A DNA stretch of 64,000 nt, from the NCBI RefSeq assembly GCF_001310955.1, contig NZ_BAZX01000003.1:186001-250000 (forward strand). Reading direction: 5' to 3'. The stretch's first letter is position 1; every line of letters starts with the position of its first letter. Shown here in pieces: positions 56,156-64,000 of this stretch. The DNA comes from Marinifilum fragile JCM 15579. Its GTDB lineage: Bacteria; Bacteroidota; Bacteroidia; Bacteroidales; Marinifilaceae. Under the pieces are notes generated by a model that had not been told where the DNA came from, ran no database searches, and saw only the letters and a list, made by a program, of their open reading frames with translations. The translations under genes and the position numbers were made by a program.

Positions 56156-56554
56156 ATGGCAAAAGTTAAATCCCTTGCAGATCTGAAGAAGATAAAAGAA
56201 GAGCTGCATGCAAAGATGGATCTTAGGGAGAAGAGCAACGATCCAGACGCTCAGGTGCAAATTAAAGTTGGTATGGCAACTTGCGGAATTGCATCAGGAG
56301 CAAAAGAGGTAATGGAGTTTCTAATTGAAGCTACTGCCAAAAGAGGTATTAATTCTATTGTTACTCAAACAGGTTGTATGGGATACTGTTATGCAGAACC
56401 AACAATTGAAGTAACAATGCCAGGTAAAGAGCCTGTTGTTTTTGGAGATGTTGATCTTAAGAAAGCTGATGAAGTGATTGAGAAATACATCAAACAAGGT
56501 GAATTGGTAGATGGCATTATTCCTGTTAACTACAAAACTATTGACAACAACTAA
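56156..56554 (+). CDS. (2Fe-2S) ferredoxin-fold protein of the hydrogenase operon
   Basis: 132 residues of the thioredoxin-like [2Fe-2S] fold seen in NuoE and the N-terminus of HydB. Visible cysteines are C43 in GMATCGIASGAKEV and C74, C78 in TGCMGYC. The second cysteine of the usual CxxxxC pair is not present (G48 at that position), which is common in this small subgroup, so cluster binding is uncertain. It may act as an electron carrier or an assembly partner of HydB. It lies 17 bases before hydB. Confidence 0.85.
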   Translation: MAKVKSLADLKKIKEELHAKMDLREKSNDPDAQVQIKVGMATCGIASGAKEVMEFLIEATAKRGINSIVTQTGCMGYCYAEPTIEVTMPGKEPVVFGDVDLKKADEVIEKYIKQGELVDGIIPVNYKTIDNN

Positions 56555-56571
56555 CAAAAGAAAACGCAATT

Positions 56572-58365
56572 ATGGAAAAGTATAAAATGCATATTCTTAT
56601 TTGTGGAGGTACAGGATGTCGTGCATCTGCAAGTGAGGCTATTCAAAATAATCTACAGGATGCTCTAAAAGCTAAAGGGCTTGAAGAAGAGGTTCAGGTA
56701 GTAATGACAGGTTGCTTTGGATTTTGTGAAAAAGGACCTATCGTAAAAATTCTTCCTGACAATACCTTCTATATCGAAGTGAAGCCTGAAGATGCTGAAG
56801 AAATTATAGAGGAGCATATCATCAAAGGTCGTAAAGTAATGCGTTTGCTTTACACAGACCCAGAGAAAAAAGAGGTGGTAAGTGATTCAAAGCATATGGG
56901 ATTTTATAAGAAGCAGATTCGTATTGCACTTCGTAACTGTGGTTTTATTAATCCTGAAAATATCAATGAATATATTGCTACTGATGGATACGCAGCTCTT
57001 GGAAAATGTTTGACCGAGATGACTCCTCAGGCGGTAATTGATGAAATTAAAGAATCTGGTCTTCGTGGACGAGGAGGTGGAGGATTCCCAACTGGTTTGA
57101 AGTGGGAATTTGCTTCTAAGAACGAGGCTGATCAGAAATATGTGGTTTGTAATGCTGATGAGGGAGACCCAGGAGCATTTATGGACCGTTCCATTTTGGA
57201 AGGTGATCCTCACTCAGTACTTGAAGCTATGGCAATTTGTGGTTATACAATGGGTGCTGATAAAGGATTAATTTATATCCGTGCTGAGTATCCACTTGCT
57301 ATCGAGCGTTTGAAAGTTGCAATTAAGCAGGCTCGTGAATATGGTCTTTTGGGTAAGGATATCATGGGATCAGGTTTCAACTTTGACGTTGAAATGCGTT
57401 ACGGAGCAGGAGCTTTTGTGTGTGGTGAGGAAACTGCTTTGATTCACTCTATGGAAGGCCTTCGTGGTGAGCCAACTGTAAAGCCTCCATTCCCAGCTGA
57501 ATCTGGTTACAACGGCAAACCAACCAACGTAAATAATGTTGAAACATTTGCGAATGTTCCTGTTATCATTAACAAAGGAGCAAAATGGTTTAAGAAAATT
57601 GGTACTGAAAAATCTACAGGTACTAAAGTATTTGCTTTGGCCGGTAAGATCAATAACGTAGGTTTGATAGAGGTTCCAATGGGTACTACTCTTCGTGAAG
57701 TAATTTACGAAATTGGTGGTGGTATCAAGGATGGTAAGAAATTTAAGGCAGTTCAAACTGGTGGTCCATCAGGTGGTTGTTTAACTGAGAAACATTTGGA
57801 TACTCCAATCGATTTTGATAACCTTCTTGCTGTTGGTTCTATGATGGGATCAGGTGGTATGATCGTAATGGACGAAGATGACTGTATGGTTTCTGTTGCG
57901 AAATTCTACCTTGATTTTACTGTAGAAGAATCATGTGGTAAATGTACTCCATGTCGTGTAGGTAACAAGCGCTTGTATGAATTATTGGATAAGATTACTG
58001 AAGGAAAAGGTACTAAGGAAGATCTTGACTTGTTGAGAAACCTAAGTACAGTAATTAAAGATACTTCTCTTTGTGGTTTAGGACAGACTTCACCAAACCC
58101 TGTTCTTTCTACAATTGAAAACTTCTATGATGAGTATATTGCTCACGTTGAGGAACACAAATGTCCATCTGGTCAGTGTAAGGCATTGATGCAATATGTG
58201 ATTGATCCTGAACTTTGTGTTGGATGTACTCTTTGTGCTCGCAACTGTCCGGTTGATTGTATTGCCGGAGATCGTAAGGAAGCTCACATTATCGATACGG
58301 CTAAGTGTATCAAGTGTGGTGCTTGTATGGAGAAATGTAAGTTTAATGCGATTAGCATTCAGTAA
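56572..58365 (+). CDS. hydB: Electron-bifurcating [FeFe]-hydrogenase, flavin subunit HydB
   Basis: 597 residues. An N-terminal thioredoxin-like [2Fe-2S] domain has C11, C16, C48, C52. A NuoF-like core binds FMN and NADH through RGRGGGGFPTG (165-175), NADEGDPGAF and GAGAFVCGEETALI. A [4Fe-4S] site contains C455, C458, C461 in ESCGKCTPCRVG. Two C-terminal ferredoxin motifs (CVGCTLCARNCPVDC and CIKCGACMEKC) distinguish HydB from NuoF. In HydABC complexes this subunit is the bifurcation site that links NADH with ferredoxin and H2. It ends with AAGGAGG before hydA. Confidence 0.95.
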   Translation: MEKYKMHILICGGTGCRASASEAIQNNLQDALKAKGLEEEVQVVMTGCFGFCEKGPIVKILPDNTFYIEVKPEDAEEIIEEHIIKGRKVMRLLYTDPEKKEVVSDSKHMGFYKKQIRIALRNCGFINPENINEYIATDGYAALGKCLTEMTPQAVIDEIKESGLRGRGGGGFPTGLKWEFASKNEADQKYVVCNADEGDPGAFMDRSILEGDPHSVLEAMAICGYTMGADKGLIYIRAEYPLAIERLKVAIKQAREYGLLGKDIMGSGFNFDVEMRYGAGAFVCGEETALIHSMEGLRGEPTVKPPFPAESGYNGKPTNVNNVETFANVPVIINKGAKWFKKIGTEKSTGTKVFALAGKINNVGLIEVPMGTTLREVIYEIGGGIKDGKKFKAVQTGGPSGGCLTEKHLDTPIDFDNLLAVGSMMGSGGMIVMDEDDCMVSVAKFYLDFTVEESCGKCTPCRVGNKRLYELLDKITEGKGTKEDLDLLRNLSTVIKDTSLCGLGQTSPNPVLSTIENFYDEYIAHVEEHKCPSGQCKALMQYVIDPELCVGCTLCARNCPVDCIAGDRKEAHIIDTAKCIKCGACMEKCKFNAISIQ

Positions 58366-58378
58366 GGAGGATCTTAAA

Positions 58379-60151
58379 ATGGAAAAAATGATCAAATTAA
58401 CCATTGATAATAAACAAATAGAAGTACCCCAGGGAACTACTATTTATGAAGCAGCAAAGCAGTTAGGAATCGAAATCCCAACGCTTTGTTATATGCACTT
58501 GGGAGATATGGGCATTGAACACAAGCCTGGCGGATGTCGAATTTGTGTTGTTGAGGTAGAAGGACGTCGTAACTTGGCACCTTCTTGTAACTCAAAATGT
58601 GAGGAAGGAATGGTTATTCATACTCACAACATGAGAGTGTTAAATGCTCGTAAAACTGTAATGGAGTTGATGCTTTCTGATCACCCATTTGATTGTTTGG
58701 TTTGTGCAAAATCAGGGAACTGTGATTTACAAACTATGGCACATCAGTTTGGTGTTCGCGAGTTGCACTACAAAGGTGAGCAATCAACTTATAAGGTAGA
58801 TTACTCTCCATCTATTATCCGTGATATGGATAAATGTATCATGTGTCGTCGTTGTGAAACCATGTGTAATGACGTACAAACTGTAGGTGCTCTTTCTGCT
58901 GTAAACAGAGGTTTTGAGTCTGTTGTAGCTCCAGCATTCGAAATGGATTTGGAGAAATCAACTTGTACTTATTGTGGTCAGTGTGTAGCTGTATGTCCTA
59001 CTGGTGCATTAACTGAAAAAGATCATACCAACCAGTTGATTAGAGATCTTGCCGATCCTAAGAAAACTGTTGTTGTACAAACTGCTCCAGCGGTTCGTGC
59101 TGCTTTAGGTGAAGAATTCGGAATGGAAGCTGGTACTTTGGTAACAGGTAAAATGGTTTCAGCTCTTCGTCAATTAGGTTTTGATAAAGTATTCGATACT
59201 GATTTTGCTGCCGACCTTACAATTATGGAGGAAGGTACTGAGTTGCTAGAGCGTTTGCAGAAGCATTTGGATGGTGATAAGGATGTGAAACTTCCTATCC
59301 TGACTTCTTGTTGTCCAGGTTGGGTGAATTTCTTCGAGCACCATTTCCCAGAAATGAAGGATATTCCTTCTACAGCTCGTTCTCCTCAACAAATGTTTGG
59401 TCCTATTGCCAAGAACTATTTGGCAAAACAAATGGGAATCAATCGTGAGGACATGATCGTGGTTTCTATCATGCCTTGTTTGGCTAAAAAATACGAGTGT
59501 CAGCGCGATGAATTCAAGGTTGACGGAGATCCTGATGTAAACTATTCAATCTCTACTCGTGAGTTGGCTAACTTGATTAAGCAGGCTAATATGGATCTTA
59601 GCATTATGCCTGATGAAGATTTCGATAACCCTCTTGGCGAGTCTACTGGTGCTGGTGTTATCTTTGGTGCTACAGGTGGTGTAATCGAAGCTGCTGCTCG
59701 CACTGCTTACGAGGTATACACAGGTAAAACTCTTGAGAAAGTTGATTTCGAAGCTTTACGTGGTATGGATGGTATTCGCAGTGCTACTGTAGATTTCGAT
59801 GGTCTTCCAATTAATATTGGTATTGCTCATGGTCTAGGTAATGCTCGTAAACTTCTTGAAGACATCCGTGATGGTAAATCAGAATATCATGCAATCGAAA
59901 TTATGGCTTGTCCAGGTGGTTGTATTGGTGGTGGTGGTCAGCCATTGCACCATGGCGATTCTTCAATCTTGAAGAAACGTGCTGCTGCTCTTTATCGCGA
60001 AGATGAAGGTAAGGCAATCCGTAAATCGCACGAGAACCCATACATTATTAAATTGTATGAAGAGTTCTTGGGTAAGCCATGTAGTGAATTATCTCATAAA
60101 TTGTTACATACTCATTATTTCGATAAGAGTAACGAAATCGAGATTGAATAA
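58379..60151 (+). CDS. hydA: [FeFe]-hydrogenase catalytic subunit HydA
   Basis: 590 residues. Start ATG 58379 has a strong Shine-Dalgarno AAGGAGG 9 bases upstream; a longer in-frame reading would overlap hydB. N-terminal NuoG-like domain: [2Fe-2S] cysteines C37, C53, C56, C70, then the His-ligated cluster H102, C106, C109, C115. Two [4Fe-4S] motifs follow (C153, C156, C159, C163 with C206; C196, C199, C202). The H-cluster domain has C311-C312 in TSCCPGW, C367 in MPCLAK and C511, C515 in MACPGGCIGGGGQP, all complete with the proton-relay C311. It makes or consumes H2. A Thermotoga-like extra C-terminal [2Fe-2S] domain is absent. Confidence 0.96.
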   Translation: MEKMIKLTIDNKQIEVPQGTTIYEAAKQLGIEIPTLCYMHLGDMGIEHKPGGCRICVVEVEGRRNLAPSCNSKCEEGMVIHTHNMRVLNARKTVMELMLSDHPFDCLVCAKSGNCDLQTMAHQFGVRELHYKGEQSTYKVDYSPSIIRDMDKCIMCRRCETMCNDVQTVGALSAVNRGFESVVAPAFEMDLEKSTCTYCGQCVAVCPTGALTEKDHTNQLIRDLADPKKTVVVQTAPAVRAALGEEFGMEAGTLVTGKMVSALRQLGFDKVFDTDFAADLTIMEEGTELLERLQKHLDGDKDVKLPILTSCCPGWVNFFEHHFPEMKDIPSTARSPQQMFGPIAKNYLAKQMGINREDMIVVSIMPCLAKKYECQRDEFKVDGDPDVNYSISTRELANLIKQANMDLSIMPDEDFDNPLGESTGAGVIFGATGGVIEAAARTAYEVYTGKTLEKVDFEALRGMDGIRSATVDFDGLPINIGIAHGLGNARKLLEDIRDGKSEYHAIEIMACPGGCIGGGGQPLHHGDSSILKKRAAALYREDEGKAIRKSHENPYIIKLYEEFLGKPCSELSHKLLHTHYFDKSNEIEIE

Positions 60152-60206
60152 ATTATTTTGAACCATCTGGATTTTTGAAATCCAATTAATATAAGGAGTT
60201 TATATT

Positions 60207-60686
60207 ATGGCAAAAATTAAATTAGCAAAATCCAAAGTGGATAAGCTTGTGGAGATTTGCAAATCATTTAATAATGAAGGAAGCGAATTGATCAATGTGC
60301 TTCATAAGGCTCAAGAGACATTTGGTTACCTGCCTGCAGAAGTTCAGGAAATCATTGCTCGTGAATTAAACGTTTCTGTTGCTCACGTTTATGGTGTTGT
60401 AACGTTCTACTCATTCTTTTCAATGGTACCAAAGGGTGAATTCCCAATTTCTATCTGTATGGGAACTGCCTGCTATGTTAGAGGTGCTGAGAAAGTATTG
60501 GAAGAGTTCAAGCGTCAACTTAACGTTCCTGTTGGAGAGACTACTGAGGATGGTAAATTCTCAATAAGCTGTCTGCGTTGTGTAGGAGCTTGTGGTTTGG
60601 CTCCAGTTGTTACCATTGGAGAGCGCGTTTATGGACGTGTTGCAGCTGGTGATGTAGCGGATATCATTAAAGAGTATCAATCGTAA
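60207..60686 (+). CDS. hydC: Hydrogenase NuoE-like subunit HydC
   Basis: 159 residues of the NuoE family with the [2Fe-2S] site C84, C89 (CMGTAC) and C125, C129 (CVGAC); C122 is an extra nearby cysteine. The N-terminal helical part (VEICKSFNNEGSELINVLHKAQE) docks on HydB. Shine-Dalgarno AAGGAG lies 8 bases before the ATG. It completes the trimeric HydABC that oxidises NADH and reduced ferredoxin together to make H2, or works in reverse. A strong terminator ends the operon. Confidence 0.94.
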   Translation: MAKIKLAKSKVDKLVEICKSFNNEGSELINVLHKAQETFGYLPAEVQEIIARELNVSVAHVYGVVTFYSFFSMVPKGEFPISICMGTACYVRGAEKVLEEFKRQLNVPVGETTEDGKFSISCLRCVGACGLAPVVTIGERVYGRVAAGDVADIIKEYQS

Positions 60687-60710
60687 ATAAGTAAATTGAT
60701 ATATTTTAAA

Positions 60711-60740
60711 ACCTCCGACATTGTGTCGGAGGTTTTTTTG
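60711..60740 (+). terminator. Terminator of the hydrogenase operon
   Basis: ACCTCCGACA / TGTCGGAGGT perfect 10-base stem, TTG loop and a run of seven T, 24 bases after hydC. Confidence 0.95.
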
Positions 60741-60882
60741 TTAACATTTATTAACAATTAAAAGTTAAAACTTGTTAAATAAATGACAAACTAATTTAAA
60801 TATGTTAGATGTTTCTTTTGTTGTTGTTGTTTTAAACAGTTAAAAGTTTATTAGTCTTTGGATAATAAAACTTTGTAGTAGC

Positions 60883-60899
60883 AACTGTTAGTAACAGTT
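60883..60899. other. Isolated perfect inverted repeat
   Basis: AACTGTTA and TAACAGTT around one G, lying between the convergent terminators of hydC and the Kelch gene. No T run, and no gene on either side starts here, so neither a terminator nor a normal operator position. Confidence 0.4.
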
Positions 60900-60934
60900 T
60901 GGCAGTCTCAAATTTCGTTAAATTTAGTCATAAA

Positions 60935-60964
60935 AAAAGCCGTTTCAGATTTGAAACGGCTTTT
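60935..60964. terminator. Terminator of the Kelch lipoprotein gene
   Basis: AAAAGCCGTTTCA / TGAAACGGCTTTT perfect stem with a short loop and A/T runs on both sides. It lies about 20 bases past the Kelch gene stop (minus strand) and could also back up the hydrogenase terminator. Confidence 0.88.
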
Positions 60965-60983
60965 GAGATTATAAGATTAATTT

Positions 60984-62000
60984 CTAGTTATCCTTATCGT
61001 CTTCATCCATTGTTGGGTTAAATTCCCAAGTGTCATCAAAGTAAGCACCAGAACCAGAAACAGTACCAGTAGTTACAAAACCTCTGTTGTTTAAGCTAAA
61101 TGCAACAGCATTTTCTCTTGATGCAACTTCAGGGCTTTCAAGTGACGTTTTTTCATCCCAACGATCATTTACAGGATTATACTCCCAAACTTCTCTTGAT
61201 AAACCAGTATTTCTACCTGTTGCTATATAACCTTTACCATTGATTACAAATGAAACAGCTCCCGAACGCTGTACGCCCTCCCAATTGTTATCGTCATCAA
61301 GGTCTTCTTTTCTAGTCCAACCATTAAATGTGTTGCTAACTTTTGATGGATCGTATTCCCATACATATTTCATGCTATTTTCTCCTGAAACAATGTAGGC
61401 TTTATTATCGATTACAAATGCAGTAGCGTTTCTGGATTTTTCTCCATCATATGCAATTTTAGTCCAGCTTCCATCGTATTTGTAGAAGTCTTTCAAATTT
61501 GTGCGGTCTTCACCTTCCTGAAATCCGTAACCAGTACCAACATATCCAACGCCATTAATTGAAAAAGCAATTGCACCTTGTCTTGCAGATGGTCCTCCGG
61601 TCATGTCAATTGCAGTAGAATTCCATGTGTCTGTTGAAGGATCAAACTCGTAGAAATCACCTAATCTTTCATCATCATCATTTACTCCTAATCCAACATA
61701 TACTTTTCCATTAGCTTCGAAAGCTACAGCTTCTCTTCTTCCTGTACCAGGAAAATCATTTTGAACTTTGCTCCAACCATCTTGAAGGCTGTACTTGTAA
61801 AATGTCTTTAATGCGTCTTTTCCATCATAACCTGTACCAACGTAAGCGTAATCACCAATTACAAAGCTTACAGCACCGCTTCTAGCACGTCCTTCAAATG
61901 AAGAACTTTTAATCCAGTTACCTACTAAATCATTATCGCTACCACAACTGGTAAAAAACAGAGATAATGCAAATAATACTATTAATAGTCGTTGTTTCAT
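60984..62000 (-). CDS. Kelch-repeat lipoprotein
   Basis: 338 residues. A signal peptide ends in a lipobox (FFTSC, cysteine 19), so the protein is membrane-anchored or surface-exposed. Six Kelch-like repeats follow, each with a block like R.GAVSFVIG..AYVGTGYDG and FYEFDPSTDTW, giving a six-bladed beta-propeller. Such propellers bind proteins or glycans. The ligand is unknown. The gene is alone on its transcript, divergent from the DUF4270 lipoprotein gene by a 270-base gap. Confidence 0.88.
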   Translation of the reverse strand: MKQRLLIVLFALSLFFTSCGSDNDLVGNWIKSSSFEGRARSGAVSFVIGDYAYVGTGYDGKDALKTFYKYSLQDGWSKVQNDFPGTGRREAVAFEANGKVYVGLGVNDDDERLGDFYEFDPSTDTWNSTAIDMTGGPSARQGAIAFSINGVGYVGTGYGFQEGEDRTNLKDFYKYDGSWTKIAYDGEKSRNATAFVIDNKAYIVSGENSMKYVWEYDPSKVSNTFNGWTRKEDLDDDNNWEGVQRSGAVSFVINGKGYIATGRNTGLSREVWEYNPVNDRWDEKTSLESPEVASRENAVAFSLNNRGFVTTGTVSGSGAYFDDTWEFNPTMDEDDKDN

Positions 62001-62155
62001 TTGTTATGATTTTATCAATTAATTTTTAATTTCTTACTAGTGTTTAAAACATCTTAAATTATGTAGACGACAAATATAAAATAAAAATCCATAAGTTCAT
62101 TTTTAGACAGTAAAAATAAGCGGTATTTAACAAATTTTACCAATTAAAGAATAAA

Positions 62156-62186
62156 TTCGATAGTCTCAATATTTTATTTATATTTG
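62156..62186 (+). promoter_or_regulatory. Promoter of the DUF4270 gene
   Basis: TTCG (62156-62159), a 19-base spacer and TATATTTG (62179-62186), 85 bases before the ATG. The gap (62001-62271) otherwise holds no gene. Confidence 0.6.
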
Positions 62187-62271
62187 TGCGTTATCCAAAA
62201 ATATGACAAAGGTTTATAGTTAATCATAAATTATATTGACTCCTTAAGTTATATGATTAGTATTTTAAATT

Positions 62272-63756
62272 ATGAGAATGAGAACAAACCATGTACTTTT
62301 ATTGCTGTTAACACTAAGTTTTCTTATTAGTTGTAACTCAAACAACTTTGAAGAGCATCAGATAGGGGATAATCTTATTGATGAAACCTCAGAAGTTGTT
62401 CTTATCGATACGCTTACAATAAAGACCTCGACTGTAATCTTGGATTCTTTGATTACTTCAGGATTTAAAAATGCTATACTTGGTAGTTATAAGGATGAAT
62501 TTCTTGGAGATGTTAAAACTGAGTACTATGGAGTACTAGATTATAATAATGGATTCTCAAAACCAACAAAAGAGGTTGATAAGGTAACTGTGAAAGTGCC
62601 TATAGAGTTTGATTCTTTGGTTTTTATGGCATATCCAAATAAAGAATACTTTGGAGATACATTGCAGGTACAAAGATTACTAATCAACCGATTAACAGAG
62701 GAATTAGAATTGCCGGATAATGAAGATTTCTTTTATAGTCATACCAAATTTAATTATGCTGAAACACCTCTTTTAGATTCGGAGTTTTTTCTAAAGCCAG
62801 TCAAGCAATCTAAATATGATCAAGTGATTGATTCTCATGGAAAGGTTAATGAGGGAACTAATGGTGTAATTGACTACTATGGAAAGTATTATGGGGATGG
62901 AATCTATATAAAAATGGATAGTGAAGAAGCAATTTCCTTAGGTAAAGAAATTGTGGAATTGGTAAATGCAGAAAGCGATACAGTAACAGAGGTAAATCAG
63001 TGGCATAGATTTATCAAAGGTATTGTTATTCGTCCAGGAGATAATAATACTGTTATGTGGCAAGCTCCAATTGGTGAGAATAAGTTAAGACTAAGGCTAT
63101 ATTATCATGAAACTGATTATGCAGATGCTGGTAAACAAAAATATCATGATTTCCCTGTTGTGCAAGGTGGACCGAACGAGCGATTAAGTTTTGTAAATTA
63201 TTCTTCTGATCGTTCAAGTACGCCACAACAATTAGATCGTTTAATTGAACAAGAGAATGAATTGAATTCTGATCAAACGGATAACCTAACATTTATTCAG
63301 GGTGGTATAGGTTTGTATACTAAAATTAAAATTCCTTACATTGAAAACCTAAAAACCCTAGGATTGACAGGCGGAATTTTAAGTGCAGAATTGCAAGTAT
63401 ACCCTAGGGATGAAAGTTATGATGAAGAATTGTTTCCTTTGCCTAAAAACAATTTGATTCTATATAATACGATGGCAGATAATAAATTTAGGTCGGTACT
63501 GCCTGGTCCAAACAATACGGCTTTAAGTTTTGCCTTTGTGAGGAATCCTCAAAATAAGGATGAATCTTATTTTGTGACAGATTTGACTTCTTATGTGAAT
63601 AATATTCTTGTAAATGGTCAAGAATATGAAGATGCTATTTTGATTGGTTTTCAGAGGGAAGCAGTCGGTAATACTTATGATCGTTTAATTATAGAAGATG
63701 AACCAAATTCGGATTTTAGAATTAGACTGAAAGTTACTTACGTTATTCAGCGATAA
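62272..63756 (+). CDS. DUF4270 family lipoprotein
   Basis: 494 residues. The signal peptide ends in LISC (cysteine 21), followed by NSNNFEEHQIGDNL. The large beta-rich body with DTLTIKTSTVILDSLITSG, LGSYKDEFLGDVKTEYYG and LPGPNNTAL segments is the DUF4270 pattern common in Bacteroidota envelopes. The role is unknown. The next gene, 47 bases on, is an outer-membrane protein of the kind often encoded after DUF4270. Co-expression of the pair is likely. Confidence 0.82.
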   Translation: MRMRTNHVLLLLLTLSFLISCNSNNFEEHQIGDNLIDETSEVVLIDTLTIKTSTVILDSLITSGFKNAILGSYKDEFLGDVKTEYYGVLDYNNGFSKPTKEVDKVTVKVPIEFDSLVFMAYPNKEYFGDTLQVQRLLINRLTEELELPDNEDFFYSHTKFNYAETPLLDSEFFLKPVKQSKYDQVIDSHGKVNEGTNGVIDYYGKYYGDGIYIKMDSEEAISLGKEIVELVNAESDTVTEVNQWHRFIKGIVIRPGDNNTVMWQAPIGENKLRLRLYYHETDYADAGKQKYHDFPVVQGGPNERLSFVNYSSDRSSTPQQLDRLIEQENELNSDQTDNLTFIQGGIGLYTKIKIPYIENLKTLGLTGGILSAELQVYPRDESYDEELFPLPKNNLILYNTMADNKFRSVLPGPNNTALSFAFVRNPQNKDESYFVTDLTSYVNNILVNGQEYEDAILIGFQREAVGNTYDRLIIEDEPNSDFRIRLKVTYVIQR

Positions 63757-63803
63757 TTGAGAGAGTTAATAAAAATATTTACAAAATATATATAGCTAGA
63801 TTA

Positions 63804-64000
63804 ATGAAAAGCTTAAAATCTGTTGGTAAAATCTGCTTTTTGACAGTAATTGGATTAATATATATGTCCTCTGATTTGTCGGCACAAAACAATACAAGTT
63901 CCCCATATTCCTATTATGGCTATGGAGAATTAATGACTCAAGATATTATTAACTCAACTGGTATGGCAAGTTTGTCATATAGTGATGGTAGTGTTCTAAA
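63804..64000 (+). CDS. Outer membrane protein, N-terminal part (cut by window edge)
   Basis: The first 65 or so residues. MKSLKSVGKICFLTVIGLIYMSSDLSAQ is a signal peptide with cleavage after SAQ (cited only as its ends MKSLKSVG and DLSAQ). The mature start NNTSSPYSYYGYGELMTQD matches Bacteroidota outer-membrane beta-barrel proteins that follow DUF4270 genes and begin SPYSxYGxG. The rest lies outside the window, so the product cannot be defined further. Confidence 0.8.
   Translation, partial: MKSLKSVGKICFLTVIGLIYMSSDLSAQNNTSSPYSYYGYGELMTQDIINSTGMASLSYSDGSVL

Overview
This 64 kb window is a stretch of chromosome from a Bacteroidota bacterium. It is AT-rich. Promoters match the Bacteroidota pattern (TTTG, a spacer of about 20 bases, then TAnnTTTG), and few genes have a Shine-Dalgarno sequence. 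Family-level markers include the type IX secretion protein PorT, a TamL lipoprotein, DUF4270 and DUF3467 proteins, an S46 dipeptidyl-peptidase and SPI/SPII-exported OprP-like porins. An [FeFe]-hydrogenase HydABC operon beside AcnB and an NSS transporter suggests an anaerobic or facultative, probably marine, member of the Marinilabiliales/Bacteroidales (for example Marinifilaceae). That placement is inference.

Layout. 1-6.3 kb: start of aconitase B, GAPDH, a tiny lipoprotein, an Omp85-like barrel, a small membrane protein and two Rossmann oxidoreductases. 6.4-11.8 kb: a divergent PurL, the menaquinone methyltransferase, PorT and a FAD oxidoreductase. 11.88-12.43 kb: a gene-free array phased every 21 bp with dyad symmetry, the most unusual object here. 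12.5-19.7 kb: TrmH-like methyltransferase, TamL, aldolase, NSS transporter and a helix-hairpin-helix protein. 19.9-34.4 kb: the translation/transcription core (rpsU, xerC-like, hpf, four tRNAs, tuf, tRNA-Trp, secE, nusG, rplKAJL, rpoBC). 34.5-40.6 kb: DUF3467, CstA, then etfB-etfA-acyl-CoA dehydrogenase. 40.9-44.7 kb: three outer-membrane porins, two of them tandem paralogues. 45.2-50.9 kb: a hypothetical gene, DUF2520, a KdsC-like phosphatase, UbiA, Maf and a DPP11-type peptidase. 51.1-60.7 kb: a stress-protein-like gene, then a ten-gene operon in which a probable sensing module (two DRTGG-like proteins, two stand-alone HATPases, a non-catalytic hydrogenase-like Fe-S protein, a PHP phosphoesterase) precedes HydB-HydA-HydC. 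61-64 kb: a Kelch lipoprotein, a DUF4270 lipoprotein and the start of an outer-membrane protein.

Eight reading-frame breaks in seven genes (purL twice, menG, the HhH gene, rpoC, cstA, an oprP-like porin, the S46 peptidase) can each be repaired by adding one base, often in a short homopolymer. Since rpoC is among them, the simplest reading is residual single-base deletions in the assembly rather than gene decay. Coordinates for those genes span both reading-frame pieces.
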